From Cristatella mucedo (taxonomy: Eukaryota > Bryozoa > Phylactolaemata > Cristatellidae), in assembly GCA_009760855.2 (NCBI GenBank), contig WPIO01000006.1, positions 2,964,501-3,028,500 on the forward strand: a stretch of DNA of 64,000 nt, read 5' to 3'. Below, in pieces: positions 1 through 9,685 of the stretch; position 1 is the stretch's first letter; each line of letters opens with the position of its first letter. A program made the position numbers and the translations under genes. The notes below the pieces were generated by a model. That model was not told the origin of the DNA. It saw nothing but the letters and a program-made list of their open reading frames with translations, and did not search any database.

Positions 1-460
1 TGAGCGTGTTGCATTCACGGGACTCACGTATGCAGGTATCCAAGTTCAAAATTGTATAGTTCGACTGTATTCAAAGAGTTCTTAGTGGATTCTTGCAAAT
101 GAACTTGCCGGGACTCGTGGCTCGGAAGAGGTGAATTCTTCGGTGGGCTTCCTTTTTTTAAAATCAGTCAAGCACGTTCTACCAAGTAGGCTGCTCATTT
201 GTTGTCATTGCAATCTACTCATTCATTTTTATGTTTAGTGTGGCTTGTCTCGGCGCTGACTCTGTATTCCTTTTAATGTTCAAGGTCTTTATAGATATTT
301 AGATAGACTACAAAATTTACTCTTAATTGCGCATTGATTTTTTTGCGCGTGAAAATGTATCGACCTATCGAGTTGTGTTAAATTCGCGGAAGCAAAAGTC
401 ACCTCTGATTCAATAGCTAGATTTGAGAAGAAATCCCACTCAGAAATAAATAGGAATTCG
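1..460. repeat. Segmental-duplication block, intron homologue
   Basis: This block aligns by eye with 38,640-39,110, an intron of the receptor gene, in the same orientation. Shared stretches include the segment ending in CTGTATTCAAAG near position 75 (38,717) and the GTAGATATTTATA/CTTTATAGATATTTAG segment. Divergence is moderate with small indels. Homology stops near 460. The block may continue to the left of the window. No coding sequence is seen in it. Confidence 0.75.
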
Positions 461-710
461 CTTAGTGCAATGTCATCGTCAAAATAAAACTTCGCTGGAA
501 AAGGCCAAAAATCAAGAAATTAGAGAAGTGAGAGAAATCCAAACCTCGATGTCAATTGATACTGAATATAGCGAGCTGACCGTGAAGAATAATGTACGCA
601 TAGACAGCGAAGGTTACAAAGAGAAAAACAAGCACAAGAAACCATTCAATGTGGCACTACTCAGTCTGAGCAACAAGGTGATGCCGGCTACGCTTAACAA
701 CAAACAGTAA
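450..710 (+). CDS. Candidate terminal exon of an unknown gene
   Basis: An open frame of about 86 codons begins just after an in-frame TAA at 447-449 and ends at a TAA at 708-710. It has no ATG near its start, so it would have to be entered by splicing; possible AG acceptors lie at 452-453 and 463-464, both with weak pyrimidine tracts. The product would be hydrophilic and rich in Lys, Glu and Asn, with no membrane segment or recognised domain. An AATAAA-type signal lies about 40 bases downstream, near 750. It starts exactly where homology to the intron at 39.1 kb ends. It could be a chance open frame in AT-rich DNA. Confidence 0.25.
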   Translation: MGIRLVQCHRQNKTSLEKAKNQEIREVREIQTSMSIDTEYSELTVKNNVRIDSEGYKEKNKHKKPFNVALLSLSNKVMPATLNNKQ

Positions 711-719
711 ACATTTTTT

Positions 720-1080
720 AATTTTTTATTGATAATAACTGTTTTGATAAATAAAAATGAACAGATAAATTGTTCACCATCAGGGTGTAGTCCTACCGGC
801 TAGGTCGACGGACTCCTCATGGATCTGCCATCAAAAGCACAGTTGGAGTTTTCAATCATTTTCACTTGTAAATGCTATTTTAATAGTTAGGAACTTTTTT
901 CTAATCGCAAAAGGATTTGTATGAAATTTCGTAGTTACTGTTCGCTAGGATGTACCAGTATTTTGGATTTTTCCAATATTCAAACTTGTCCATGCATTCG
1001 TGACACCCCAGCCCGACTTCGGTACTGCACTAAGCGCTGGTCTGTCTGAATTTGCAATGAAAAGCTTACAGTTGGTGTAA
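720..1080. other. No recognised feature
   Basis: AT-rich sequence with a poly(A)-signal-like AATAAAAATG near 750. I see no exon, repeat boundary or RNA gene. Confidence 0.5.
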
Positions 1081-1084
1081 AACT

Positions 1085-1560
1085 CCAATCTTCTCTGTCA
1101 TGAACGATGCGGCAGCCACGTTATACCACTTTTTATTGACCTGCACTGGCTCCTAATCAAGCGCAAACTCTGCTTCAAGATTATGTCACTTACTATCATA
1201 AACTATGGTGAGTCCGTTTATTTTCTTGCTCCAGAAAAATGTATAAAAAATTGTTCATTCTCAGGCTTACCATCGTCCCACCAGCTTTTCCAAATCTTGA
1301 AGTTTAGCTGTGTCACTAACTAGCCTCACATTCTTTGGGGATTGCAACTCTTATTCGCACTTCGTCCGATGTCGCATCAACTGACTCGACATTTAAAAAG
1401 AAGTAAAAATTACACCTGGCCTTTTCAGTCTATGCTAAGTCGGTATGAATTATCTTTTGTCTGCATATGCGTGCTCACGCGATGTATTGCATCACTTCTA
1501 TGTGACATGCTTGCTTTCCAGGAAATGTAAAGTACCCCAAGAGAGATTTAATTTTCTTAC
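1085..1560 (+). mobile_element. Old CR1-like LINE fragment with 3' tail
   Basis: Translation near 1,130-1,250 gives the LHWL...K..L.FKI...T..... pattern seen after the RT domain of CR1-like LINEs and also present in the 55.5-57.1 kb element. The segment ends at 1,510-1,560 with a relict of the family A tail (AAATGTAAAGTACC...AGAGATTTAATTTTCTTAC). Frameshifts and stops are frequent, so it is dead. The open frame at 1,342-1,530 inside it is not a gene. Confidence 0.55.
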
Positions 1561-1831
1561 AAAGCTAAAATAGTCGTTAGCATGCTCGGCACCCCGAATT
1601 TAGATGCATGTAGACCAAATGAAGACCCCGAATGTATATGTAGGTGAGGTTCTTACGCGCCAAGAAAGTTTCTAATGGTCGTTCAAAATGAGTTGTCATT
1701 AGATGAGCAAGTTGTTTCTTCGTCAAGTTGACCTACTTACAGTTAAAGAGCATTACCGAAATCAGGTCGTGCTTAGTTAAGAGTATGAATGTCAAAATGG
1801 TTCACGTTGTTTTTTTTGCATTGCCTTAGTG

Positions 1832-2010
1832 CAGAGGTCGGCAAACTTTTCGGCCTACTAGGCCATTTCAGGAGGTCAAGAAAGCGCTCTGGGCCAGAAG
1901 AGACCACGCCCACTCCGCCTTGCCGGGAGTGGGCGTAGCCCAGAGGTCGGCAAACTTCTTTGACTATTAAGCCATTTCAGGAGTTTAAGTAGGTACACTA
2001 GGCCAGAAGG
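1832..2010 (-). mobile_element. hAT terminal inverted repeat, tandemly doubled
   Basis: CAGAGGTCGGCAAACTT occurs at 1,832 and again at 1,941, each followed by a related GGCC...GCCATTTCAGGAG...GGCCAGAAG block. CAGNGGTCGGCAAACT is typical of ends of hAT elements. The orientation fits the 3' end of the minus-strand transposase pseudogene at 2.13-3.10 kb. The first unit contains a perfect 11-bp palindromic pair (1,906-1,916 with 1,926-1,936). Confidence 0.65.
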
Positions 2011-2128
2011 ATCAATGTGTCCAAGGAAACGTTTTTACTCGAAAGTAAAGTACAGTTTGCTCAATGGGAAACATGATGGTGCATTTTCTTAGGGATGGCA
2101 ACAATATCAGGTTCTAATGATGAGGAGT

Positions 2129-3100
2129 TCAGCAGCAGAATGTCATTAAGGTGATTTTTAGTGAGCTGAGAGCGAAAATTTTCTTACAAAACTTCATCTT
2201 GGAGTACAGTTGCTTGTAGGAATAAGTGCTACCAAACATTGCGATCACACGCTTAGCACAGGCTAATAACATTGGAAACTGAGCCTGTGGCAGCTGACGG
2301 TAGAAGTAGCTGAGAGCAGTGCAAGAAGTAAACTTGGACAAGAGAACGTCCGAAGCTTGTAGCTCAATAAACTCCAATTGCACATCAGAGGAGGCGTTGT
2401 CATAGGGAAAGTCAAAAGGAGCGCTGACGATTTTGCACTCCTTGCAAATGAGAACGCACATCAGTGAAGCTTGAAGGGAATTCACTCCGCAAGGTTGACT
2501 ACACACTGACCCTTTCTTCGGTATTTACGAGAGCTGCATCGAGGCGGAAAATTGAATGAAGTCACCTTAATACAACCGTTTCTCTCATGGAACCAACTTT
2601 GTTTCGAATGTCCGTACGTGAGCTTCCATGTTCATGATGAGCACGTCGCGTCATTGCCGCTTCAGGTCAAGTTCGCTAAGGTGAGATCTGAAATCAGTGA
2701 AGAAACCGAACTTGCAAAACATACAAAGACCTTGAGGCCCCTCTCGCAGACGAGGACACAATCTCGTGGCGAAGAGCGAAACAGTTCATGACGTTGCCGT
2801 GACTGAGCCAGCGAACCTCAGTGTGGTAAAGCAGATCGCCGTGATCAGCCTCTGCAGCTTCGCAAACATGCTTGAAGATGCGATGGTTGAAAGGACAAGC
2901 AAGCACCGCGTTCACTAGCTTTACCACAACAGACATAACGTCTTTAATGCCTGCCTGTTTGGCACACAATGCCTCATGGTGAATGATGCAGTACATCTCC
3001 TGCGAAAAGCGCAAAAGGCGATGGTCAATCAGCAGCTGCTAAAGTCCTTTGATAGATCCAGCCATGGCAGGTGCACCGTCAGTCCTTACTGAGACGAGCT
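2129..3100 (-). pseudogene. hAT-family transposase pseudogene
   Basis: Reading the minus strand from about 3,100 down, three frames give successive parts of a hAT transposase of the type related to vertebrate GTF2IRD2 and ZBED-like proteins. A TDGAPAM segment is followed by an in-frame stop, then CIIHHEALCAK, GDLLYHTEVRWLS and the catalytic-core spacer. After a frameshift near 2.6 kb come the SYFYRQLP...FGSTY region and the C-terminal hAT dimerisation helix (2,129-2,330). The N-terminal zinc finger and first catalytic part are absent, apparently replaced beyond 3.17 kb by retroelement sequence. At least one stop and one frameshift make it inactive. Its 3' terminal repeat lies at 1.83-2.01 kb; the other end was not found. 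Confidence 0.75.
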
Positions 3101-3239
3101 CGGTAAGGAGTCGGTAGGAGGGCATTGAGGAAATCTCTGCAGGTGGTTGTCATTCCCTTCATTTAGATGAGGCTGAGAAACTCCTCGACTACCTCCAGGT
3201 CTTGTGCGACGCAACGCACAAAGATGGCCAGCTGCGCAT

Positions 3240-3480
3240 GTCGTTTGGTTCGCACATCATTCAAAACGCTGGCAGAGGACCAATACCAACAGTTCATTTT
3301 ACGACTCACAGAGCAAAAAGGAGCACGTCTTCATTCGCCCCTCCCTCCCACTCGAGTGCCCTGTTTTCGAATTCGGCTGTGCATTGGCCGACCCCCGGTG
3401 GGGAATCCACCATCTGTTCACCAGGAGGTTACTGGCCCGTGTCCACGCCTCATTAGAGGCGGACCATAGCTATGTACAGC
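3240..3480 (+). repeat. Unclassified repeat X, copy 1
   Basis: A roughly 250-280 bp unit seen three times in the window (here, 18,040-18,325 plus, 4,300-4,765 minus). Landmarks are TTTGGTTCGCACA at the start, a C-rich CGCCCC..CCTCCCAC block, and AATCCACCATCTG...GTTACTGGCC...GTGTCCACGCC near the end. No conserved reading frame, tRNA boxes or terminal repeats are evident. It could be a non-autonomous transposon or part of a longer unlisted element. Confidence 0.55.
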
Positions 3481-3850
3481 CCCCTTTCGATGATGCTCCC
3501 AACCGCTGTTTAGCAAAGGAGCGGTACCGGCCTGCATATAATCAAACCACACGCTTCTTGACCTTGAGGTCACAAGTTTCCAGCTGCAACGCAAGTAGCT
3601 GCAATGTACCAGGCTGCATTGAGCGAACCTAGTCGCTACAAATGCAACAGTATACACCCAGCGCTGTATCGGCATAACAGCCAACATTAATAGCTGACCC
3701 CACAGGCAGGCTAACTATCTTACAGCCACTCATGAAACGGTCTGGGGCCGTACCAGCATTTAAGCAAACACCCGTGCCCTCTGACGTACAGATCAGTCCA
3801 TGACGTAGTCGGAGAACTAACTCGGGCGCTACAGTTTCGACCACATGCGA
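3480..3850. other. GC-moderate sequence of unknown origin
   Basis: Lies between repeat X and the minus-strand retroelement end. Short overlapping open frames occur on both strands but none looks coding. It may be the 3' untranslated part or LTR of the element at 3.85-5.25 kb, but no matching second LTR is seen. Confidence 0.3.
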
Positions 3851-4299
3851 AGCTGGTGGCCGCCCCTTTCCTCTGTCCCGTGATGCTCATCGTCTTCGCC
3901 TAGTATCTGGGAGGGTGCTGGCGGCTGAGCAGGTAATACCGGCTCAGCTTCCGGAACTAGGCTGACGTCCGACACGTGTCTTCGGACTCCATTCACTTCG
4001 ACGCCGAGACCGTGAGTTCCCGAGGTTACAGTCCCTTCCGGTCATTCTGTCGTAACCGTGCATCGGCTGGTTTCACAAAAACCCTCTGGCCCGCTGTGTA
4101 GTTGATATTCGAGGTATCGTCTGGCTTTCGGAGCCACCAGGCATCCTCAACCACTTTACCGTTGATCTCAAGGCACGTGTTCCAATAGCGATGCTGCTCG
4201 CATCGCACCACAGTTTCCCACTGACGGCAATGTCGCTTGATAGTATGCAGGCTCCTCTGATAAGCCACTGCTGAACAGCTGTTCGGAGCATCGCCGAGA

Positions 4300-4765
4300 G
4301 GAGCATGTGCACACCTGTGGTCCGCCTGTGATGTGGCGTGGACACAGGCCAGTAACCCGCTGGTGAACAGATGGTGGATTCACCATCCGTGATGGCGAAC
4401 TAGGTAAGGCGGTTGCTTTTCACGATCTCGGTCCCGATGTCGTGGGTTCTAATCCTGCGGTGGGCAATCCTTTATCTCCACTGCAAGCGGTGGTGATAGC
4501 CTTAAAGGCTCTTTTGTCGCTATACAAAAGAGGCTGTTAAATCAGCTAGTATTTAATTTAATTTAATTTTTTAATCAGGGTCGGCCGGCTCACAGTTGTG
4601 GTCCTCCTAGATGAATCATCGGGTTAATCAGGGGACAGCAGCAGTCGAGTCGAGGAGAGTCGAGTGGGAGAAGGGGGTGAAGGGAGCCGTGTGTCCCTCG
4701 GCTCCGTGCACCGTCGAGTAACAAACTGCTGGTGTTGGGCATCGGCTGGCTCTCTGCTGTGCGAA
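4300..4765 (-). repeat. Repeat X, copy 2, split by a SINE
   Basis: Reverse-complement copy of repeat X. The left part (4,572-4,765) and right part (4,300-4,386) become contiguous when the SINE at 4,387-4,572 is removed, matching 18,205-18,230 across the join (CCTGATGGTGAATCCACCATC). The target sequence around the join reads ACCATC on one side and ATCAGG on the other. Confidence 0.6.
4387..4572 (+). mobile_element. tRNA-derived SINE B, copy 1
   Basis: The head resembles a tRNA, with a GATGGC...AGGTAAGGCGGTTGC A-box region and a GTGGGTTCTAATCC B-box-like motif (one base off the GGTTCGANTCC consensus, apparently mutated). The body contains GCAAGCGGTGGTGATAG...AAAGGCTCTTTTG and a hairpin CTCTTTTGT/ACAAAAGAG. 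The tail is (ATTTA)n. Other copies are at 30,528-30,722 (minus), 35,629-35,800 and 57,561-57,732. Confidence 0.8.
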
Positions 4766-5284
4766 CCAAACGGCAGACATTGGGCACCTGCCACAAGCCA
4801 GTGACAGAATCAGAAGCTAGCACCCTGCGATGGACGTCGTGAGCAATTTCCAGAAACTCACGCGGCACTTTGCTGTCTCAGTCCTGATCGCTGGCTATAC
4901 GTTCGAGGTAACTGCAAGCGGGTCGAAGCCAGCCGGCTACCGGAAAATGGCCGACGAGTTGCCCACACCAAGAAAATAACTATCGCCTCGTCATCACTGA
5001 CTTTACGAAGCCTAAGGCATTATCTCGGCGCCATGCGAGCTTGTTGCGTTTACTGTCAATGCGAAGGCCTAGGACACGACCACCCTCTAACTACTCGGGT
5101 GGTTTTGCTTCAAGTCCGTACTCGCGGAGCAGCTCAATCACACTGTCGTTTGAGACGACGTCATTGTTCGCCAAAACATCGTCAACATACGAATCCGTGC
5201 CGGATCTGACTCGTGGACTCCATGGACAACACCTTATATAAGATAACAGTCATTATTTTCGCTGGAACATTAAGGCCGAAACCG

Positions 5285-5522
5285 GCAAAAAATTGCTATC
5301 TTCATCTTTGACGAGCCCCGGGCAAAATTTAACAAGCGAGCGGACGTTGCTAAAGCCTTGCGTGCGACTGGCGACAGCCAGTTTGTATATTGCCGGTGGA
5401 AAAGGGCTAACAAAAATGGAAACTTGGCGCTCAAACTGCAGTGAGCCATGCCGAAGCTTACACGACGATTAACAGACCAACGGCATGTTGAAAATGAAAT
5501 TTCACAGAATAAGATGCCCTAA
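5285..5522 (+). pseudogene. Decayed copy of the last TIR exon
   Basis: Matches 51,109-51,350, the 3' two-thirds of the final exon of the receptor gene. The frame is open for about 50 codons from 5,291, covering the DEP-AK-NKRADVAKALRA and FVY.RWKRAN segments at high similarity, and then meets a premature TGA at 5,442-5,444 where the intact copy has TTT. The original frame resumes and ends at a TAA (5,520-5,522) in the position of the TAG in the intact copy. The first third of the exon, its splice acceptor and all upstream exons are missing; an LTR-retroelement remnant lies immediately to the left. It cannot encode a TIR domain. Confidence 0.85.
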
Positions 5523-5917
5523 CAGAAGGCACACTATCTTCAAGATGTCAGAGTGTAAAAGTGGTGTTCATCAGTGAATGACAGGCGAAACGCTCCAACG
5601 AGAGAACTCCGACAGAAATTTGAGCTGGTGTCTGCTATCAAGTGTAAGTAATGCATTGGATTACTTTTCTTGTATGAAGACAATAGTGATCTTTGTACTG
5701 TGTAAATTAAACTGTGGTTTCACTATGGAAGTGTCAAATCATGTAGCCATTATATCTCCATAAGGTTAGTAACTGAACAGGACGAACGCAGGCCGTTGGC
5801 ATTTTCTGCAGTCTGTTGCAAAACTAATCGCTCTTTCCACGTAAACTTAGTGCATCCAGATGATTCATGAAGGCTCGCCTATGATAATTTGAACAATCGA
5901 AAAACAACGCTTATTTG

Positions 5918-5920
<3 letters not shown>

Positions 5921-6002
<82 letters not shown>
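5921..6002. repeat. (CT)n microsatellite, 82 bp
   Basis: Perfect CT dinucleotide tract of 41 units, followed by imperfect CT-rich sequence. A longer tract lies at the equivalent place in the other duplicate (51,784-51,884). The apparent Ser-Leu repeat open frame across it is an artefact. Confidence 0.98.
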
Positions 6003-6007
<5 letters not shown>

Positions 6008-6073
6008 TTCTCTCTGCATGTCTGTCTCTATTTCTGACACTCTGTCCCTGAAAAAATTGCGTCCGGCTAACTT

Positions 6074-6074
<1 letters not shown>

Positions 6075-6109
<35 letters not shown>

Positions 6110-6145
6110 CGTTTGATATATCGCCATCAGATAACTTTATATGTT
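6075..6145 (-). mobile_element. LINE A 3'-tail relict with (TAA)n
   Basis: An (ATA)n tract at 6,075-6,108 is followed by GCGTTTGATATATCGCCATCAGATAACT, a diverged reverse complement of the family A tail (cf. GCACTTGATAAAGCGCCCTC at 32,708). The paralogous copy at 51,927-51,985 has the same relict, so this insertion predates the duplication. Confidence 0.6.
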
Positions 6146-6610
6146 ACAACAAAGCGATGCCTTGCTCAAAGCAAACGCGCGTAGTAACCAAGAAAAGTGT
6201 ATAGTATTTCATTCATGAATACTCAACATTTTTGCAGTTAAGTGGAAATTACTCGTTGCCGAGAGCAACTTTTCAAAGTTGGAACTTGCTTAAATGCACC
6301 AGTACGATGGGCTGCCGCTATTAGATACTATTTCTGTATTAGTGAACCAACTGTTTTACTTTGAAAGCGATTTGAATTGCAGAATTGTCAGAGAGTTGCA
6401 TATTTTTTGTATGAAATATTTCACCCAACTTGCATGTAAAAATTTAATAAAATAATAGGATGATATAGGACCCTGCGAGAATAAAATCTGGCCTCTTAAA
6501 ATTTCACGTATGCTGGAAAGAAAGCAAATCAGTCGGTTGGTGATAACACGCAATGTTTGCTTGGGAAAGTACACAGACAAGACGGTTCTAACAGATGAAG
6601 TAAATGATAA

Positions 6611-7086
6611 GTGAACCAGGCTAGGTCTTAGCGTTACTTTAAATGCCGCTGTATCAGAGGATAGTTGGTTTGACGTCAGATGGATTGAGTTAAAGGCTTT
6701 GCGAGCCTACGAACTGAGGTCACGTTCGCCTAACAACTTGTGGTTGGCTAAGAGGCTCTAAATAAAAAGAGCGGGCATTCAGATTCAATGCCTAACGAGA
6801 AAGTGTTTCTTATTGGTAGACCGGAGCGACAGAATGGATTGAGCTAAAAGTGAGTGACAGAATCCTATTGTCAAATTGCTACGTGATGGGGAGCGAGTGC
6901 AGGTCAACGAGAAGGGGTGTAACGTGAAAGTTACAGCTTTCATTGCATTTTGGGCTCGATAGTTTGTTACTTAACTGCTGACGCTATCAGCTGATACAAA
7001 AGCAAAAGCTAGTGTAAATCCTGTCAGTAAAAATAATTCTGATGGTTTAAAGGAATTAATTTTCCTTTCAAGCTCTCTTGATAGTG
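6611..7086. repeat. 476-bp near-identical tract shared with 52,601-53,076
   Basis: Line-by-line comparison with 52,601-53,076 shows no indels and only two substitutions (near 6,942 and 6,957). The bases just outside are much less similar. No long open frame spans it. Gene conversion or selective constraint are the obvious explanations. Confidence 0.9.
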
Positions 7087-7780
7087 TGTTTTTAGAATCG
7101 ACCAAAGCTAGGAGCATGACTATGATTTTCAGACGGTTATCGGAATTTAATAAGTCGGGCCAATGGCAGACAGCTATGATTAAAGCCTATTTAAGTAAAA
7201 AATGAGAAAACTTGCTTAAGCCCTTCGGCCAATATGATGGTGGAACATACTGCTTATTACATTGGATAAATAGCCATATAATTGACGCCCTTTCGACAGT
7301 TCAGTCACGTTAGCACTTATGAATATTCTTCCGTCTGTCGGTTTGCACCGTGGTAGATTTTTGACTCGCAAAGCACTGCCCGGGAGTGACTGCTCATTTC
7401 AACATTTGACATTCGGGATTATGTGTGGAGCCCTGTTTATAAGGATGTATGTTCAAACTGTGTCTACAAGAAATTGTCTAATCTACAAGAGATTTCTAAT
7501 CGTGCCAACCGACCAAAGTTGAAGGAGGCACCCGTATTTGACTGCGAGGGAGCCACTGCTTCCTGGAGGTTTTCGGCCACTCATTCTTAAAGGATGAAGC
7601 GCTGTTTTACATGCGAACCAACGTTGTACTAATCGCATATTTAGTACATACATTTTTCATTTGGTGTATACGTTTGTATTTCACACTGTTTGTGCCACTA
7701 TTTTGGTATTAAGGAGCTTAAATTAAAACCCCACATGAAAATTACGATATACAGCAACATTTGTACATGTAACTATATAT
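7087..7780. other. Non-coding duplicate flank
   Basis: Aligns with 53,077-53,570 and 53,870-53,990 at visibly lower identity. The short open frame at 7,319-7,522 is not conserved in the other copy, so it is not a gene. Confidence 0.6.
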
Positions 7781-7782
7781 GC

Positions 7783-7847
7783 AATATATATATATTGCAT
7801 ATATGATATATATAATAAATAAATATATATATACAAGATATATATAT

Positions 7848-7911
<64 letters not shown>
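7783..7911. repeat. (AT)n and (GA)n microsatellite cluster
   Basis: Impure ATATAT tracts from about 7,783, a purer (AT)n run at 7,850-7,884 and (GA)n at 7,885-7,910. It is absent from the corresponding place of the other duplicate near 54,040, so the expansion occurred after duplication. Confidence 0.95.
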
Positions 7912-8444
7912 ACAATGCGCTAGCCAAATCGAACATAAGCCTTTATAATTCTCGCCTCATTTGACTATACCAGCACGACAGGTTTTCTTACGGTGACGAA
8001 TTAGTGGCTTTTCATGCATTTCCTGATGAGTTGAATTGTTGCTAAAGGGTTTTATTTACAAGACTGCCGAGATATAAGCGTTCAACGGTGCCGTAAATAT
8101 TGTATATGCCAATGAAGGATTAAAGGGGTATATCTGAAGGATTCGAGGACGAGGTAGCGTAAAGGGGATGACAAATTAAACGAAACGTTTTTAAAACGGA
8201 ACCAACGTAACAGCTTTAAGATGAGCATTCAACGGCTGTGAAACCGCCACGGTGTTTAGCTGTTAATATACGTATATGTTATGTATTTCACATACGCTCA
8301 CCACTTCCATCGGAAGTGTCATACTTTCACGCTGTCACGAGACGTTTTAGCTCAGAGGTTCGGTTTCTCTGAGCTAATTTTGTTTCCAGCCTGCCCTATG
8401 TTAGAGGGTCCTCTCTGGTACAGTAGAGATTAAGAGAATCTTTA

Positions 8445-8773
8445 GCTCTGCAGGTCCTAGACTGTGAAACTTGCTTCCACAATTCTTACGCAACGACAAC
8501 TACTCTCCTACTGCCGACTATGGCTCATACTTTTCAGCAGTCCTGAGCTGCTACTTCCATGCTACTCATTACCTCAACTGCTCTCCTGACTCTGCTATGC
8601 TTCCCACTTTCTCTTTGCTGTGTGAGATGAAGTCTGTTGGCTACCGAATGCGTACCGAAAGCCGCTTAGGCTGTGAGTGCGCTATACAAAACTGTCCTGC
8701 GTAACACCCACGTGGTCTTTATGACTTTGTGGAGTTGCAGACAGAGATGCATTTCATCACATTACATTACAAT
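8445..8773 (+). mobile_element. LINE B 3' fragment, copy 1 only
   Basis: Matches the last part of the better copy at 29,415-29,735: TTTAGCTCTGCAGG, then the YLNCSPDSAMLPTFSLL coding segment, and a 3' end CTTTGTGGAGTTGCAGAC followed by ATTAC-type repeats. The duplicate copy at 54,540-54,580 lacks it, so this is a filled site. It is 5' truncated and carries frameshifts. Confidence 0.8.
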
Positions 8774-9389
8774 AACGGCAGAGGAGTCTTCCGCTTGCAG
8801 TTGAAAATAAAGAGTTGCCTTCTCGGGAGTCGACTTTAAATCCACGACGACCCTTGAACCCATGGCGGTGAAGTGCCGGCACCTTTCGGTGTCATGCTGC
8901 CATGACTGGGCGACTCTCGCTAGTTTGGGGAGCGGCAAAACGGGTGCAACGAGCGGAGACCCGGAGCTCGCAATATGCAGACAATAACTGGGCAGCGCTC
9001 GATATTCTGCATGCAGCGCTAAAAACCGCACTGTACCAGGAAAAGCACAAACAATGTCTGCACACTATGAATAAAACAGCAGGTAATTTCCAGCCAACTC
9101 GTTCGTTCGCCGGCTTACAGCAAGCAGCTCTCGCTACCCGCAGTGACTCACTGGCCGGCGGGCCGTTGCGCAAAAGAGAGCTACTGGCACCGCGATACTC
9201 GTAGCTTCCGTGAAGCCATTCATCAGTCGATGGCCGAGAAAATTACGATGTTTAATATCGGGAAGGACGCCCAGCACGCAGACCGCAGCAAGCACGGATA
9301 AAGAGTACGTGACAAAGAGGTCCAATATATGTTAGTCCTAAGCGATACTATTAGCTGACCAAATCATCATGCATACTAATCTTAATACT

Positions 9390-9640
9390 GTAACGCCGAA
9401 GGCTCGGCGGAGTAAGCTTGACCTGCCGCTTACCTAGCGGCGTAGCCTATCGCCTAATGCCGTTCGGTGCGCGCCTACGCGCAATAAGCTGGCCGCCACG
9501 AAACGAGCGTTTCTGGTGCTGACCTGCTTACCGTTACTAAAGGGGGTCGTGAGTCCGCGGCGTGAATTGGAAGCGAGACACACAAATTGGGGATTTTACT
9601 GAACTGTATTCGCAAGCGCACAAAGTCGCTGCGCGTCTAG
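9390..9640. other. GC-rich copy-1-specific sequence
   Basis: Absent from the other duplicate. It contains small palindromes such as CCGAAGGCTCGGCGG and GTGCGCGCCTACGCGC but no recognisable gene. It probably belongs to the same inserted block as the minisatellite that follows. Confidence 0.35.
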
Positions 9641-9685
9641 TTCAGCTTTATCTCCACACTCCTCGCACGTTCTCAACTGCACCAA

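Larger units (their letters stand above)
3850..5255 (-). pseudogene. Broken LTR-retroelement pol (RT, RNase H, integrase tail)
   Basis: On the minus strand, 5,200-4,780 translates to a reverse transcriptase C-terminal part: a VDDVLANND motif (the Y/F-V-D-D box), then VLGLR, RRDN, LFSWCGQLVGHFPV and GWLR blocks typical of a Gypsy/BEL-type group common in invertebrates. RNase H begins near 4,230 (KLWCDASSIA, where WCDAS carries the first catalytic Asp), continues through DAWWLRKPDD, and then jumps to an integrase C-terminal segment (GQRVFVKP) near 4,100. The RNase H core and integrase catalytic core are therefore deleted. Repeat X and a SINE are inserted between RT and RNase H. Multiple stops make it inactive. 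No LTR pair was recognised. Confidence 0.65.
5285..9390. repeat. Segmental duplication, copy 1, proximal block
   Basis: Collinear with 51,106-54,950 and then 57,470-57,560. Shared landmarks include the TIR-exon end, the (CT)n tract, a TAA-rich LINE tail relict, the near-identical 6,611-7,086 tract, and the GAGACGT.TTAGCTCAGAGGTTCGG block at 8,340 (54,463). Differences include a LINE B insertion at 8.45-8.77 kb present only here, and SINE and LINE insertions present only in the other copy. Gene-free apart from the TIR pseudogene. Confidence 0.85.

Noticed and set aside
3204-3632. 142-codon plus-strand open frame
   Set aside because: It spans repeat X; the frame is not maintained in the other two X copies.
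5889-6077. 62-codon Ser-Leu repeat open frame
   Set aside because: It is the translation of the (CT)n microsatellite. The same applies to 19,880-20,107, 51,729-51,917 and the AT/GA frame at 7,742-7,936.
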